Shown: positions 1-9,127, numbered from the stretch's first letter. The stretch is 64,000 nucleotides of DNA from Candidatus Saccharibacteria bacterium HGW-Saccharibacteria-1 (GCA_002839415.1 PGXZ01000003.1:34903-98902), one strand, 5' to 3'. Made by a program: numbers and translations. Notes: generated by a model from the sequence alone, not told the origin.

Positions 1-889
1 TCATTACGCCATCGCTATTTTCAATTAGTTTAATGGCGTCCAGATATATGTTTGTAACCCCGGATAGTTGCTTTACTTTTTCCAGACCATTAAATATTTC
101 GCTATGCTTTTTGATTTCAATTCCATGCCTAAATTTCTTGTTGGTTTTTTCATATAAAAGTTGATCATAAACGCCAACGTAATATTCGATTGCTTCGTCT
201 ATATCTTCTAAATCAGGCTCATTTATCTCATAGCAGTTCCGTAGGATATCGATATTGTTTTTATTGTCGCTACTAATACCAAATTCTGCACGCATATCGT
301 TAAATTGTTGAACGCTAGAATTATGTAATGTAAAAAAACCACCTTCTATATTTTTTTCATCTAATTTACGAAATATACGATTAAATGCATATTCTTCCTT
401 TGCTCCGATTGGTGGCGATTCGACAACAAAATTTGCTCCGATTGATGCGTCAACAAACCATTCAACAAGCTTTTCAACTTCTTCCATTTCAACTTGGGCT
501 CTAGCTAATTCAATTGCCAGTTCTGGGTGGCTGATGCACACTCTTTGCCATGTTTCTAGGTTGTTTTTAGTCATCGTTCGCATCGACACATTGTCATTGA
601 CCGAAATAAAATCAGAATTATCAAAATTAAATTGTAATTTGTTTATAATAAACGCTTCTTTGTTTTTTAAACGCTCCGAGGTGGTTGTTTCGATGTCCTC
701 TTTAATGCCAGCCAGTGATTCGTCGCCACGTTTAATATAGTCACACAGATGAATGACTGGGTCGTTGATGCTAATTTCGCACCTTTCGATCGCTAGACTG
801 CCCAGCTCGACGGTCCATCTGTCTCTGCTTTTTTCCAAGGTTGAGCGCTTGGTCTCGCGCGCTTCATTGAAACTTACAATTTCACCCAT
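1..889 (-). CDS. Hypothetical protein, partial (C-terminus outside window)
   Basis: Open frame on the minus strand from an ATG at 889 running off the window edge at position 1, giving 296 visible residues beginning MGEIVSFNEARE. The start follows AGGGGAT by about 10 nt. The protein is acidic and rich in predicted helix, with no signal peptide, membrane segment or motif that I recognise. It lies directly downstream of a cobalamin-type riboswitch on the same strand, so its expression is probably coupled to B12 or a relative. It does not resemble a B12 transporter or biosynthetic enzyme in the visible part. Function unknown. Confidence 0.75.
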   Translation of the reverse strand, partial: MGEIVSFNEARETKRSTLEKSRDRWTVELGSLAIERCEISINDPVIHLCDYIKRGDESLAGIKEDIETTTSERLKNKEAFIINKLQFNFDNSDFISVNDNVSMRTMTKNNLETWQRVCISHPELAIELARAQVEMEEVEKLVEWFVDASIGANFVVESPPIGAKEEYAFNRIFRKLDEKNIEGGFFTLHNSSVQQFNDMRAEFGISSDNKNNIDILRNCYEINEPDLEDIDEAIEYYVGVYDQLLYEKTNKKFRHGIEIKKHSEIFNGLEKVKQLSGVTNIYLDAIKLIENSDGVM

Positions 890-894
890 TTACT

Positions 895-1057
895 AAAATA
901 TCCCCTACTCTCAATCGAGCAGAGGTCTAAAAGCTATCAAATAGATAAAGACTACTCCTGCTCGGGAGATTTAAGCTGTATCGGACTTGATATAAATATC
1001 TTACCGTTGCGGCACAGTTCCGGATTTTCACCGGATTCCAGCATTTGATTTGTTAAT
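895..1057 (-). promoter_or_regulatory. Cobalamin-type riboswitch
   Basis: On the minus strand the region reads GGAATCCGGTGAAAATCCGG, then ACTGTGCCGCAACGGTAAG, a small AT hairpin, then AGTCCGATACAGC (plus-strand 975-987). These match the conserved core of cobalamin riboswitches: the CCGGTG...CCGG arm, the GCCGCAAC core and the AGTC-CGATAC B12 box. It lacks the long peripheral arms, so it may be a compact or AdoCbl-variant form. Downstream, CGAGCAG and CTGCTCG can pair, and ATCTCC can pair with the GGGGAT ribosome site of the next gene, a plausible translation switch. Confidence 0.85.
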
Positions 1058-1063
1058 GATTTA

Positions 1064-1091
1064 ATTATAACTAATTGATGAATAATGTCCA
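1064..1091 (-). promoter_or_regulatory. Promoter for the riboswitch transcript
   Basis: Minus-strand TGGACA (1086-1091), 16-nt spacer, TATAAT (1064-1069). The predicted start falls just before the aptamer. Confidence 0.6.
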
Positions 1092-1114
1092 GGTTTTGGG
1101 GATTTTTTAAGTAG

Positions 1115-1546
1115 CTAATTGTTTTGTTTCATGGTTAGGTTATATTTAACACTATTAGTCTTATTAAATCCAAGACTTTCATAAAGGTGATGGGCATCGT
1201 ATGCCGTGTCTAAACATGTTAAATTGATAGAGTTGTATCCGTTCTTTTTTGCAAAATCAAACACATATTCAAACATAGTTTTTGCTATTTTTTTACCACG
1301 ATATTCTTTTTTTACGCAAACATTAAATATTTCTAATGTTGGTTGAAATGAAAACGTAAATAAATCAATACGGTACAAAGTAATGCTCCCGACTATTTCA
1401 TCAACGTTCTTGGCGACGATAATAGTGTAATTTGTGTCATTCTCGTCATAATTATATGCTTTAATTTCATTGCTTCCGTCAAAGCATATATCTATTAATT
1501 TTTTGTATTTTGCTATATCCTGTTGTTTTAGTTTCTCGATAATCAT
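1115..1546 (-). CDS. GNAT-family N-acetyltransferase
   Basis: A 143-residue protein with the GNAT acetyl-CoA binding motif A visible around residues 75-95 (VKKEYRGKKIAKTMFEYV, of the Q/R-x-x-G-x-G/A type) and the C-terminal YESLGF strand-helix motif typical of the fold. Expected to transfer an acetyl group from acetyl-CoA to an amine; the substrate cannot be read from the sequence. Full length for a single-domain GNAT. Divergently oriented to the Nudix gene, with 56 bp between starts. Cytosolic; no signal peptide. Confidence 0.85.
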   Translation of the reverse strand: MIIEKLKQQDIAKYKKLIDICFDGSNEIKAYNYDENDTNYTIIVAKNVDEIVGSITLYRIDLFTFSFQPTLEIFNVCVKKEYRGKKIAKTMFEYVFDFAKKNGYNSINLTCLDTAYDAHHLYESLGFNKTNSVKYNLTMKQNN

Positions 1547-1602
1547 AAATTGATACTAGCATACATTCACCGTTTTACTATTCTATTTGTTATACTAATT
1601 TT

Positions 1603-2103
1603 ATGAATACGCCAGATCTAATTAGAGAGTTTGAATACAAAGGAAGTCAAATAAGAGTTGAATGGTTTGATTTAGTCGGCAAAGATGTGCCAGATCTAAA
1701 ATGGGAACGAATCTATGCTATTGGTGATATCGATGGTTTAGTGCCGGTTGTTTGCTATGAGAATGATCACGACAATTTGCCGGGCGGCGGAGTCGAACCA
1801 GGCGAAACAGCCGAGCAAGCTCTAATACGCGAAATTGATGAAGAATTGAATATGGGTGTAGTGTCATGGAGGCCGTTAGGCTACCAATCTTGGACCGAAA
1901 TCAGTCCGAATCCAAAAACAAGCCTATCATTGAGGGTTTGTGCAAAATTTGTTAAAAAGGGTGAATTTGAAAACGACCCAGGAGGTGCAGTCATTGGTTA
2001 TAAGCTGGTCCCCCTTGAAAAGTTAAATCATTGCATTGAATATGGAACTGTTGGTGACCGAATGATTGAGCTAGTTAAAGCTGTTCAACTTAAAACTGAC
2101 TAA
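1603..2103 (+). CDS. Nudix hydrolase
   Basis: A 166-residue protein with a clear Nudix box at about residues 61-84: GGGVEPGETAEQALIREID followed by EELNM, matching G-x5-E-x7-R-E-U-x-E-E with the final G-U slightly changed. It should hydrolyse a nucleoside diphosphate linked to another moiety using a divalent metal; the specific substrate is not readable. A TATACT -10 element ends 6 nt before the ATG and there is no Shine-Dalgarno site, so the mRNA is probably leaderless. Confidence 0.88.
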   Translation: MNTPDLIREFEYKGSQIRVEWFDLVGKDVPDLKWERIYAIGDIDGLVPVVCYENDHDNLPGGGVEPGETAEQALIREIDEELNMGVVSWRPLGYQSWTEISPNPKTSLSLRVCAKFVKKGEFENDPGGAVIGYKLVPLEKLNHCIEYGTVGDRMIELVKAVQLKTD

Positions 2104-2181
2104 ATCGAGTTTCAATTATATTTACAAAGATTATGCTAATTTAACTATATGTTGTAAAATTAAATAAAGGGGTAAAAGAAT

Positions 2182-2643
2182 ATGATTGATACGAAGAAAA
2201 CTTTATACAGATTACCAAGACAAGGCCAAATCGCGGGTGTTTGCGCGGGGTTAGCTGAATATTTGGATATAGATGTTACGCTAATGAGGGTTATTTGGGT
2301 TGTCTCGATCTTTATAACTGGTGGTGCGTCTATTTTGTTGTATTTAATTTTAGCTGTCGTAGTACCATCATCTAACGAAAAAATCACTTTAAAAACTAAG
2401 GCTGCTCGAGCTGCCGAAACTGACGAAACTTTTGGTGAAAAAATGCACAATATGGGCAAAGATATCCAGACTAATGCTGGTACAGACCGAGTTAGAAATA
2501 TCATTGGTTTCTGTTTGCTGGTTTTGGGGGTTTGGTTGCTGTTGGTTCAATTCTTTCCCCAATGGATGTCTTTCCGTTGGGACTTTATTTGGCCAGTGAT
2601 TTTAATAATTGCCGGTGTTCTAATTATCATTAGGAGAAAATAA
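2182..2643 (+). CDS. PspC domain membrane protein
   Basis: A 153-residue protein. Residues 8-60 form a PspC domain, with the RLPRQGQIAGVCAGLAEYLD signature followed by a hydrophobic segment and the LILAVVVPS ending. Two further hydrophobic segments lie near the C-terminus. PspC proteins take part in envelope-stress sensing at the inner membrane. It is followed after 2 bp by a toast-rack protein, so the two are almost certainly co-transcribed. The C-terminal pair of helices is like the LiaF/DUF5668 type. Confidence 0.88.
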   Translation: MIDTKKTLYRLPRQGQIAGVCAGLAEYLDIDVTLMRVIWVVSIFITGGASILLYLILAVVVPSSNEKITLKTKAARAAETDETFGEKMHNMGKDIQTNAGTDRVRNIIGFCLLVLGVWLLLVQFFPQWMSFRWDFIWPVILIIAGVLIIIRRK

Positions 2644-2645
2644 CT

Positions 2646-3614
2646 ATGTCAAACGAATCTGAAGATGTAAATCAGACAAGCCAAAACGTTCATCACAATC
2701 ACAAATCTCGATCTAAAAATAAATCAGGCTGGTCGGTTAATAAATTATTCTGGGGACTATTATTAGTATTGGTTGGTGGTTTGATGCTGGCGAGTAACTT
2801 TGGTTTGATTGACGTTAAATGGGCTAATATCTGGCGGTTATGGCCACTAATAATTATTTCGGCTGGTTTGTCTGTGATGTCGTTTAAGAGTGTTGTTTGG
2901 CGCATTTTGATGGTTCTGCTAGTTATTTTATCGCTTGGCGCTATCACCTGGGTGGTTATTGGTGATAATACTGGGTTAAGTCCAATTAACTCGCAGAACA
3001 CCTCGGTTTACAAGATTTCAAATGACATCAAGCGTGCCGAAATCAGCGTCAAAGCTGGTGCAAGTGTGCTAAAAATAAATTCTGTTAATCAAAAAGAGGT
3101 TGCAAAAGTACGTCTTGATAGTAACGTTGCTACCTTGGCAAAAAACTCGAATCAAAGTGGTGAAAATCAGCAAATCGAGTTTAGCATGACAGATGTCAGT
3201 AATTGGTGGGCTGGTGATGTGCGTAATAATTGGGATGTAAAGTTAACTAATGATTTGCCGTTAACGCTAAATGTTGACGCTGGTGCGTCTGACACTCAGA
3301 TTGATACTTCCAGTGCCCAACTTGATGAAATGAATATCAAGGCTGGTGCTAGTAGTTTGAAGGTTAAACTTGGCAGCATCGAGAATATATCCAATTTAAA
3401 CATTGATTCAGGTGCAAGTTCTATCGTAGTCAAAGTTCCATCTGGGATTGGTGTAAAATTGAAAATTGAGGGTGGCTTGACGACTAATCACCTAGCTGAC
3501 CTAAATGAAACCGTCAAGAATACGTTTCAATCACCGAATTATTCACAGTCGCAAAAGCAAATCAATATTACAGCAAAAATTGGCGTTTCGTCATTTACGA
3601 TCGAACGTTATTAG
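2646..3614 (+). CDS. LiaF-like membrane protein with toast-rack domain
   Basis: A 322-residue protein: a polar, His/Lys-rich N-terminus (1-28), a group of four short hydrophobic segments (about 30-110, LLLVLVGGLMLASNFGL and following), then a soluble beta-rich domain of repeated short strands with recurring AGAS and DSGAS turns (about 130-322). This is the layout of LiaF/toast-rack (DUF2154-like) proteins, which act in cell-envelope stress signalling. The gene starts 2 bp after the PspC gene, supporting a shared membrane role. Confidence 0.8.
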   Translation: MSNESEDVNQTSQNVHHNHKSRSKNKSGWSVNKLFWGLLLVLVGGLMLASNFGLIDVKWANIWRLWPLIIISAGLSVMSFKSVVWRILMVLLVILSLGAITWVVIGDNTGLSPINSQNTSVYKISNDIKRAEISVKAGASVLKINSVNQKEVAKVRLDSNVATLAKNSNQSGENQQIEFSMTDVSNWWAGDVRNNWDVKLTNDLPLTLNVDAGASDTQIDTSSAQLDEMNIKAGASSLKVKLGSIENISNLNIDSGASSIVVKVPSGIGVKLKIEGGLTTNHLADLNETVKNTFQSPNYSQSQKQINITAKIGVSSFTIERY

Positions 3615-3668
3615 TATATTTTATGCTTTAGTCTGTCAAAGTATAATATAAATTGTTATACTGTGATT

Positions 3669-4007
3669 ATGAATCAAGGTCAACCAGATTTAAAAGATTT
3701 ATCACGGCTGATTAAAGTTTTAATCCCTATGCTTGCCGCTTTTGTCACACTGGGTGTAGTCTTTTACCATTTTACCGAGAAATGGAGTTGGTTTGATAGC
3801 TTGTGGTTTACAATCGTAACTATTGCGACGATTGGTTACGGTGATTTTGTGCCGCATACTTTTGCGGGCAAAGTATTTACAATGTTTTATGTCTTTATTG
3901 GTATAGGATTGTTCGTTTTTGTTGCTAACACTTTCTTGCGTTATCAGGCGATTCGCAGTATCCAGGCTCGTAAAACGAGAAAAGAAAAAAATGGCAAACA
4001 AGATTAA
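3669..4007 (+). CDS. Two-TM potassium channel subunit
   Basis: About 112 residues: TM1 (LIPMLAAFVTLGVVFYHF), a pore helix and the K+ selectivity filter TIGYGD, then TM2 and a basic tail (RKTRKEKNGK). This is the minimal two-helix pore module of K+ channels, without a visible ligand domain. The ATG at 3669 is chosen over the upstream GTG at 3663; a TATACT -10 element lies about 8 nt upstream and there is no ribosome site, so the transcript is probably leaderless. The end overlaps the next gene by 17 bp. Confidence 0.88.
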   Translation: MNQGQPDLKDLSRLIKVLIPMLAAFVTLGVVFYHFTEKWSWFDSLWFTIVTIATIGYGDFVPHTFAGKVFTMFYVFIGIGLFVFVANTFLRYQAIRSIQARKTRKEKNGKQD

Positions 4008-4881
4008 CCTTGCGGACAAAAACGAAAAGCCAAAATCAAAATTAGGCCGCGGCTTGATAGTGGCGACAATTGTTGCGGGATTTTTGTTAGTAATTGCCAA
4101 CTCTGCCCTGTGGGTTAATCGAGCCTTATTTAACGTCGATACGTTTTCGACTATCGCGGAAAAATCACTGCTTTCTGAATCTAGTCGTAATGCATTGGCT
4201 AGTGAGATAGTTGATACAGCGCTTGCAGACAGGCCTATGGTCAAGAATGTCGCTGGCGATACGATAACTAAACTTATATCAGGACTGCTCGGCAGTAATC
4301 AGGCTGAGACTGGTGTCAAAAAGATAATCTCGAGGATTCACTTGGCGATAACTAGTGAAAATCCTAAAAATATTGAATATGATTTAACCGGAATTAAATC
4401 TGTAATTGATAAAATTATTACATTGATTGGAAAAGATGAGTCGACTTCATCGGTTAGCAAAATTCCAGACAAATTAGTAATATTAGATGTAAGTAATTTG
4501 CCGAAGTTGTATATTTATGGAGTTGTTTTTTTATGGGTGGCTCCGTTTGCTTTGATATGCGCAGCGATAATTTTGGCCCGACCGCACATAATTAGACGCC
4601 GATTAGACGCAAATATATTGACGTTTCAGGGTTTTGCAGTTGTTGGTGCGAGTGTAATGGCGCTACTAATTGGCCCTCTATTTAGGCCAACTATACTAGC
4701 CCGAATCCCAACATCTGATTTGCGGATAGTTGTTCAAGATGTTTATGACGCGTTTATCGCAAACTTTAACGCCCAGACAATGTGGTTATTTGACCTTGGG
4801 TTAGTAATCTTAGCTGTTGCTGTGATTGTATTTATTTACAATCGTTTTATTATAAAGTGGATCGAATCAAGAGAAGCTTGA
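3991..4881 (+). CDS. Integral membrane protein, unknown function
   Basis: A 296-residue protein starting at the ATG at 3991, inside the end of the channel gene. An N-terminal TM segment (about 20-45), a soluble stretch (45-165) and three further TM segments at the C-terminus (about 170-290). The soluble part, starting WVNRALFNVDTF, resembles actinobacterial membrane proteins of unknown function. The overlap with the channel gene suggests translational coupling. It ends in TGA, which supports the standard code here. Confidence 0.75.
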   Translation: MANKINLADKNEKPKSKLGRGLIVATIVAGFLLVIANSALWVNRALFNVDTFSTIAEKSLLSESSRNALASEIVDTALADRPMVKNVAGDTITKLISGLLGSNQAETGVKKIISRIHLAITSENPKNIEYDLTGIKSVIDKIITLIGKDESTSSVSKIPDKLVILDVSNLPKLYIYGVVFLWVAPFALICAAIILARPHIIRRRLDANILTFQGFAVVGASVMALLIGPLFRPTILARIPTSDLRIVVQDVYDAFIANFNAQTMWLFDLGLVILAVAVIVFIYNRFIIKWIESREA

Positions 4882-4891
4882 GCTTAGTGTT

Positions 4892-5944
4892 TTAGCGGTT
4901 CAACCGCTTATTCTGTTTTTCAATTATCGCTGCCTGTTCTTTGTTAAGCTCGCTGTATTCTTTGCTGTTTTGGGTTAACTGATCTTTTTGTTTGTCGGTT
5001 AGGTCAAATACGCGTAGCAAAATACTATCGATGTCTTTGGTAATCGTACGCGCGGTCGCTAGACTCACCTGTTCGGCGTTAATGACTAGTTTGTTGGTTT
5101 GTTCGTTCCTGAAGCTGCTAGTTTCTTTATCAAAAATCTCTAGCCGTTTAATCGCGTTGTTGGCGTCTTTTTTAGGTAATTTGCTAATAGCTTTTTCATA
5201 TTGATCACGTAAGCTCAAGATTGTGATCAAATCCCATTTTTTGTCCAAAATGTCAATCAGCACCCCGCCGCTCATGGCTGTGATTGAATTAAGTCGGTTT
5301 TTAATCTCGTACAAGCGGTCGCTTTCGGCTGTTAGGACTTGTCTTTGTTCTGCCTCGATTTGTAATATGACTTTTTTCCGCACTGATTTAGAGTCGCATG
5401 GGTCGATGACGGCGATATTGTTCTTTTTGGCAGCTGCTTTGTAGGCCAGATAATCGGTTTGATGATTTTTTAGTTGCAAGATATCGGCTTCGGGCTTTGA
5501 TACCAGCATTCGTAGATGTTTGCGTTGCTTTTTATAGACACTTTTCTTGAACTTTTTATTGATAGGATAAACGCCTAATATAAATTTATTCAAAATTTCG
5601 GCTTTGCGCTTGGTAATGATTTGGTCAAGTTCGGCTTGGATTTCGTCTTTGTCTAGATACAAATTCTTTGCAAGTGATTTTTTAAAGTTTGCATCTTTGT
5701 GTTTTTCTTCAAGGTTATTATTTAGGGGTAGCAGCTCGTTTTCCCAGGCTGCCAGCACACTTTGACTCTCGACACATTTGCCGTCTAGTTTTTTTAATAT
5801 TGAACGCTCTTTTTTGCTAAACGCACCGAAAACTTTCGAGGCTTCAGTCCTAAATTCTTCAACATTAGTCGAAATCATTTTTGCTATACTTAGCTTAGTC
5901 GATTGCGCGTTTTCTTTGCTGCTGGTTGCTGATTCTTTTGTCAT
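4892..5944 (-). CDS. Coiled-coil protein, unknown function
   Basis: A 350-residue, highly charged protein (Lys/Glu/Gln rich) with long predicted helices and heptad patterns throughout, and no signal peptide or TM segment. No recognisable catalytic motif. Its ATG lies 1 bp after the stop codon of the 164-residue gene upstream, so the two are one operon. It is convergent with the membrane-protein gene. Function unknown. Confidence 0.7.
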   Translation of the reverse strand: MTKESATSSKENAQSTKLSIAKMISTNVEEFRTEASKVFGAFSKKERSILKKLDGKCVESQSVLAAWENELLPLNNNLEEKHKDANFKKSLAKNLYLDKDEIQAELDQIITKRKAEILNKFILGVYPINKKFKKSVYKKQRKHLRMLVSKPEADILQLKNHQTDYLAYKAAAKKNNIAVIDPCDSKSVRKKVILQIEAEQRQVLTAESDRLYEIKNRLNSITAMSGGVLIDILDKKWDLITILSLRDQYEKAISKLPKKDANNAIKRLEIFDKETSSFRNEQTNKLVINAEQVSLATARTITKDIDSILLRVFDLTDKQKDQLTQNSKEYSELNKEQAAIIEKQNKRLNR

Positions 5945-5945
5945 A

Positions 5946-6440
5946 TTATCGTACCTGTGTCCTTAGATATGAGAAATCAAGGGCTTTTTGCCATTGTCGC
6001 CATATCTTGTTATATTGGCGAATTTCGCCGTTAATTTTGCTAATCTTTACAAGTGCTGGGCTGTATGGAGTTAAGGTTTTATAGTACGCGATTTCTTTTG
6101 CGCTAGTGGGTTTAAGATTTGGAAAAACTGATCTAAACAGTCTGTATCCAAAACGTAAAAAATAATCCCGATCGCCACCCGGTGGTAAGTATTCGTCGGC
6201 TTCCATACCCATGGATTTAATCAGGCTTTTTACGTCAGCTAGTGACATCGCGTCATCAGATTGACAAAGCGCGTAAATGACATTTCGGTCACTTTTAATG
6301 ATTGTCGTACGCGAACTGTGGCTGGTTGGTGCTTCGAACAGTAGAAAATCTTTTATTCGCAAATCGACATCAAAATTAGATTTGCAGAAATTCTCTACTT
6401 TAGAAATGGTTGATATGTTGCTATTTAACACTTCCGTCAT
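5946..6440 (-). CDS. Hypothetical protein
   Basis: A 164-residue soluble protein with a short LPPGGDRDYFLRFGYRLFR segment in the middle. I do not recognise the family. First gene of a two-gene operon with the coiled-coil protein, which it precedes by 1 bp. The mix of polar and hydrophobic residues suggests a folded domain. Confidence 0.7.
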   Translation of the reverse strand: MTEVLNSNISTISKVENFCKSNFDVDLRIKDFLLFEAPTSHSSRTTIIKSDRNVIYALCQSDDAMSLADVKSLIKSMGMEADEYLPPGGDRDYFLRFGYRLFRSVFPNLKPTSAKEIAYYKTLTPYSPALVKISKINGEIRQYNKIWRQWQKALDFSYLRTQVR

Positions 6441-6507
6441 ATTAGTGCCATAATAACACGGTTGTGTGTAAATGTCAAGTATGTACTATAATCTAAAATC
6501 GTTGTGG

Positions 6508-8553
6508 TTAGATTGCGAAGCCGAATACAATATGGTGGCTGCCCTCCGATGTGGCATATGCAGAAACATTGTCGTAACGTACAAAGCAGTAAAAGAAGTT
6601 AGTTCCGCCCATAGCGCTAGCCGAACGCATCCACCAGCCTTCATAACCTATTGTTTTAATCCAATTCGAGCTATTATCGAAAATTGGATATTTTACTCCT
6701 TCTCCAGAATATGAATTGGTTATAGCACCAAAAACTTCTATTTCTGAGAATAGGAAGATTTTATCTACAGAGGTCCTGAGTTCTCTTTGGTATCCACCTG
6801 ACGATATTTTATTGACAGGTTTAATGGCCGTTTGTAAATTTGTTGGCAAGCTGTTGAATAAACTGCCATTAGTCCATGTTCTTATGTCTGACTCATCCCA
6901 ACCACCCTCATTAGATGGAATTGACTTAATGCTTGCCTTTGACGTCGTTGCATCCTTGAGTCCAAACGTAATTCCAGCCTTACCTGATGAATCAGATTTG
7001 TTGTCATGATTGAAGTCGTATATTTGTAATACCAATGATTCTCCGGATATTGTTATATTTTTAGTGTTTCCGACATCAAAATATGTATCTGCTTGGCCGT
7101 GTTCGGATATATATGCAATTTGTTCCCAGCTAAACGATTCAAGCGGTGTACCAACGGCTGGAATATCAAGCCATTTAGCATACAATGTCGTATTGGCAGT
7201 TACGGTGTCGTTTGAAAAGTTCCAGGCGTTTGTATATGATGCTTCTTTGTACCAACCAGCAAAAACCGAGCCTAATTTTGTTGGGGCGGTGGGCTCAGTT
7301 ATTTTCTCTCCAACCTCTAAATTTTGAGATGTTACAGCACTGCCGCCTTGAGAGTTAAATATTACGCTATATCTTGGTGAATTACCGATTGCAAAGCCAA
7401 AGCATATGCCATTGTTTACAGTTGCGTAGGTGCCTGAACTATTTCCAGCCATATCAACTAAGTCGTAAGTTGAGGCTATAATAGCGCGACTTGGTGAGCG
7501 TAGCCAGTATTCACTCGCTATACCAGATTGTTTTTTTGCGCGACTGGCGTTATCTGTGAAGATGGGGTATTTTGTACCTTCGCCGTAATATGAAAATGAG
7601 TTGCTACCAAAAAGTTCTACTTCGGAGAATAAGAATAGCTTATCAATTGAGTTTATTATGGAATAGCCTGAATATCCAACGCTCGTTTTTTTAATTACGG
7701 GTTTTATTGATGACTGAACATAACTTGGTATTGTGTTATACAGGGTGGTGTTTATCCATGCGCGTGACTGTGAGGCATCCCATCCACCGACGTTGGTGTC
7801 TGGATTATTCATTATTCTTTTTGATGCCATCAAATCCTTAGTCCCAAAAGTAATATTAGCTTTGCCGCTACCATCGGATTTATCATCATGATTAAAATCA
7901 TAAATTTGCATAGTCAATGTTTCGCCAGTTGTTAGCGTTAAGTCTTTGGTGTCACCGATATTAAAATAATCATCGCCCAGGCCTGCTTCGGCGATGAGCT
8001 TGATTTCTTTCCATGTGCAATTTGCTAGCGTCGTTCCGATTTCCGGTAGCGAACCTGTTAGTTTGGAATATAGCGATGAAGATGTGGTTTGCTTGAACTC
8101 TCGCCAAACACTTGAATCGTTTGACCTTAGTAAAACTACTCTACCGGTCGCAGAGATTTCGGTATATTTATTGTCCGAATCTTTTGGCGGAACTGGCACT
8201 GAAAACGTGGCAATGATTCTGTTATCGTCGGTAACTACGACTGAACATTTTGGGTCAATCGAGCCGTCTGTGCAAGCGGTTACTACGTCGCCCTTGCAAT
8301 CAGTATTTACTTTTAGAGGTTTGTCGTTTGTCCACCCAGGTGTTTTAGTTGGCTCGTTAGCGATGCAAGCCTTGGCGTATACAACGCCAGCGTCGGCTGC
8401 CTCGCCCGATAATTGGTTGTAATATTGCGTTTTTAATGACGTTCTAACGGCAGATGTAGACGAGGCTGCTGACAACAAGACCATTAACATGATTATGGAC
8501 GAAATCAAGACGGTTGGTAGTGCGAAACCACCTCTCCTACTACTAAAACTCAT
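6508..8553 (-). CDS. Prepilin-type surface protein with duplicated DUF6273-like domains and an InlB-type repeat
   Basis: About 681 residues. The N-terminus has a short basic leader and a type IV prepilin-like hydrophobic stretch after the cleavage glycine (GG|FALPTVLISS). Two homologous domains follow, at about 195-385 and 475-680, each with a Y-F-(N/D)-(I/V)-G-(D/N)-T-K-(D/N) start and QIYDFNHDDKSD-like, GGWD and (W)RS motifs, as in DUF6273. Between them lies a Flg_new/InlB B-repeat (VIFNSQGGSAVTSQ ... AGWYKEASYTNAW ... LYAKWL). Likely displayed on a pilus or the cell surface. ATG at 8553 with TATAAT 6 nt upstream (8560-8565): leaderless. Confidence 0.82.
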   Translation of the reverse strand: MSFSSRRGGFALPTVLISSIIMLMVLLSAASSTSAVRTSLKTQYYNQLSGEAADAGVVYAKACIANEPTKTPGWTNDKPLKVNTDCKGDVVTACTDGSIDPKCSVVVTDDNRIIATFSVPVPPKDSDNKYTEISATGRVVLLRSNDSSVWREFKQTTSSSLYSKLTGSLPEIGTTLANCTWKEIKLIAEAGLGDDYFNIGDTKDLTLTTGETLTMQIYDFNHDDKSDGSGKANITFGTKDLMASKRIMNNPDTNVGGWDASQSRAWINTTLYNTIPSYVQSSIKPVIKKTSVGYSGYSIINSIDKLFLFSEVELFGSNSFSYYGEGTKYPIFTDNASRAKKQSGIASEYWLRSPSRAIIASTYDLVDMAGNSSGTYATVNNGICFGFAIGNSPRYSVIFNSQGGSAVTSQNLEVGEKITEPTAPTKLGSVFAGWYKEASYTNAWNFSNDTVTANTTLYAKWLDIPAVGTPLESFSWEQIAYISEHGQADTYFDVGNTKNITISGESLVLQIYDFNHDNKSDSSGKAGITFGLKDATTSKASIKSIPSNEGGWDESDIRTWTNGSLFNSLPTNLQTAIKPVNKISSGGYQRELRTSVDKIFLFSEIEVFGAITNSYSGEGVKYPIFDNSSNWIKTIGYEGWWMRSASAMGGTNFFYCFVRYDNVSAYATSEGSHHIVFGFAI

Positions 8554-8591
8554 CAAATAATTATAGCATAAGAATTACTACAATTTGCCTG

Positions 8592-8875
8592 TTGACGCGT
8601 GCCGTATAGGTCGATGTATACTAGATATAGTCATGTGAGTACTGGTTAAAATCTTTTCACTCACAGGCTTATATAAAAGCCACCATAAACGTTGTCATAC
8701 TCTTGATTGAGCCACTGATTAACGATAAATACAATCTGTAACTTGGTAAAAAGAATATACAAATCGAGCGGTTTTGTTATTCCTATCTAATTACTTATAT
8801 TTAAATCCGTTTGCTGACAAATTTTAAAAATTTACCAGCCCTATTTACTTTATTTAAATTTATGGAGGAGAGATT
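8592..8875 (+). promoter_or_regulatory. Promoter and long structured leader of the 83-residue protein gene
   Basis: TTGACG at 8592-8597 and TGTATACT at 8615-8622 form a promoter. About 250 nt of leader follow before the ATG at 8876. The leader holds two clear hairpins: TGTGAGT/ACTCACA (about 8634-8665) and GGCTT/AAAGCC. No open frame is apparent in it, so it is either a long regulatory 5' UTR or a small RNA. The 319-bp gap between genes holds nothing else that I can see. Confidence 0.5.
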
Positions 8876-9127
8876 ATGAGTCAAATCAAAATCAACGAGC
8901 CTGTCGAAATTACTGCAATCGGTTTTCGTAAAAACTTAGCCGCCTATCCTCGTCGTATGGAATATCGCGGCAATACTTATGATTTTATTGATGCCGGTTT
9001 ACGCTGTTTGGTTAAATGCAGTGATCGAATCGCTGAGGTCATTACAATGTCTGACGGCGTTTCGAATTATTTTTTAAGGACGGACAGTGGTGGCAAGAAA
9101 TGGATATTGCTAAGTATAGCGACATAA
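8876..9127 (+). CDS. Small conserved protein, paralogue of the gene next to the Y-family polymerase
   Basis: An 83-residue protein with a strong ribosome site (GGAGGAGAG, 6 nt before ATG). Its C-terminal half, with MSDGVSNYFLR and W(I/T)L(L)S, matches the protein at 61426-61701 (MSDGVNDYRLE, WTLIS). It looks like a small beta-rich domain. Function unknown, but the paralogue is translationally coupled to a Y-family DNA polymerase. The stop codon lies inside the stem of the following terminator. Confidence 0.75.
   Translation: MSQIKINEPVEITAIGFRKNLAAYPRRMEYRGNTYDFIDAGLRCLVKCSDRIAEVITMSDGVSNYFLRTDSGGKKWILLSIAT

Noticed and set aside
3919..3990. Start at 3919 for the membrane protein gene
   Set aside because: It would place 24 residues of basic sequence inside the channel gene; the ATG at 3991 gives a normal N-terminal TM with a short basic head.
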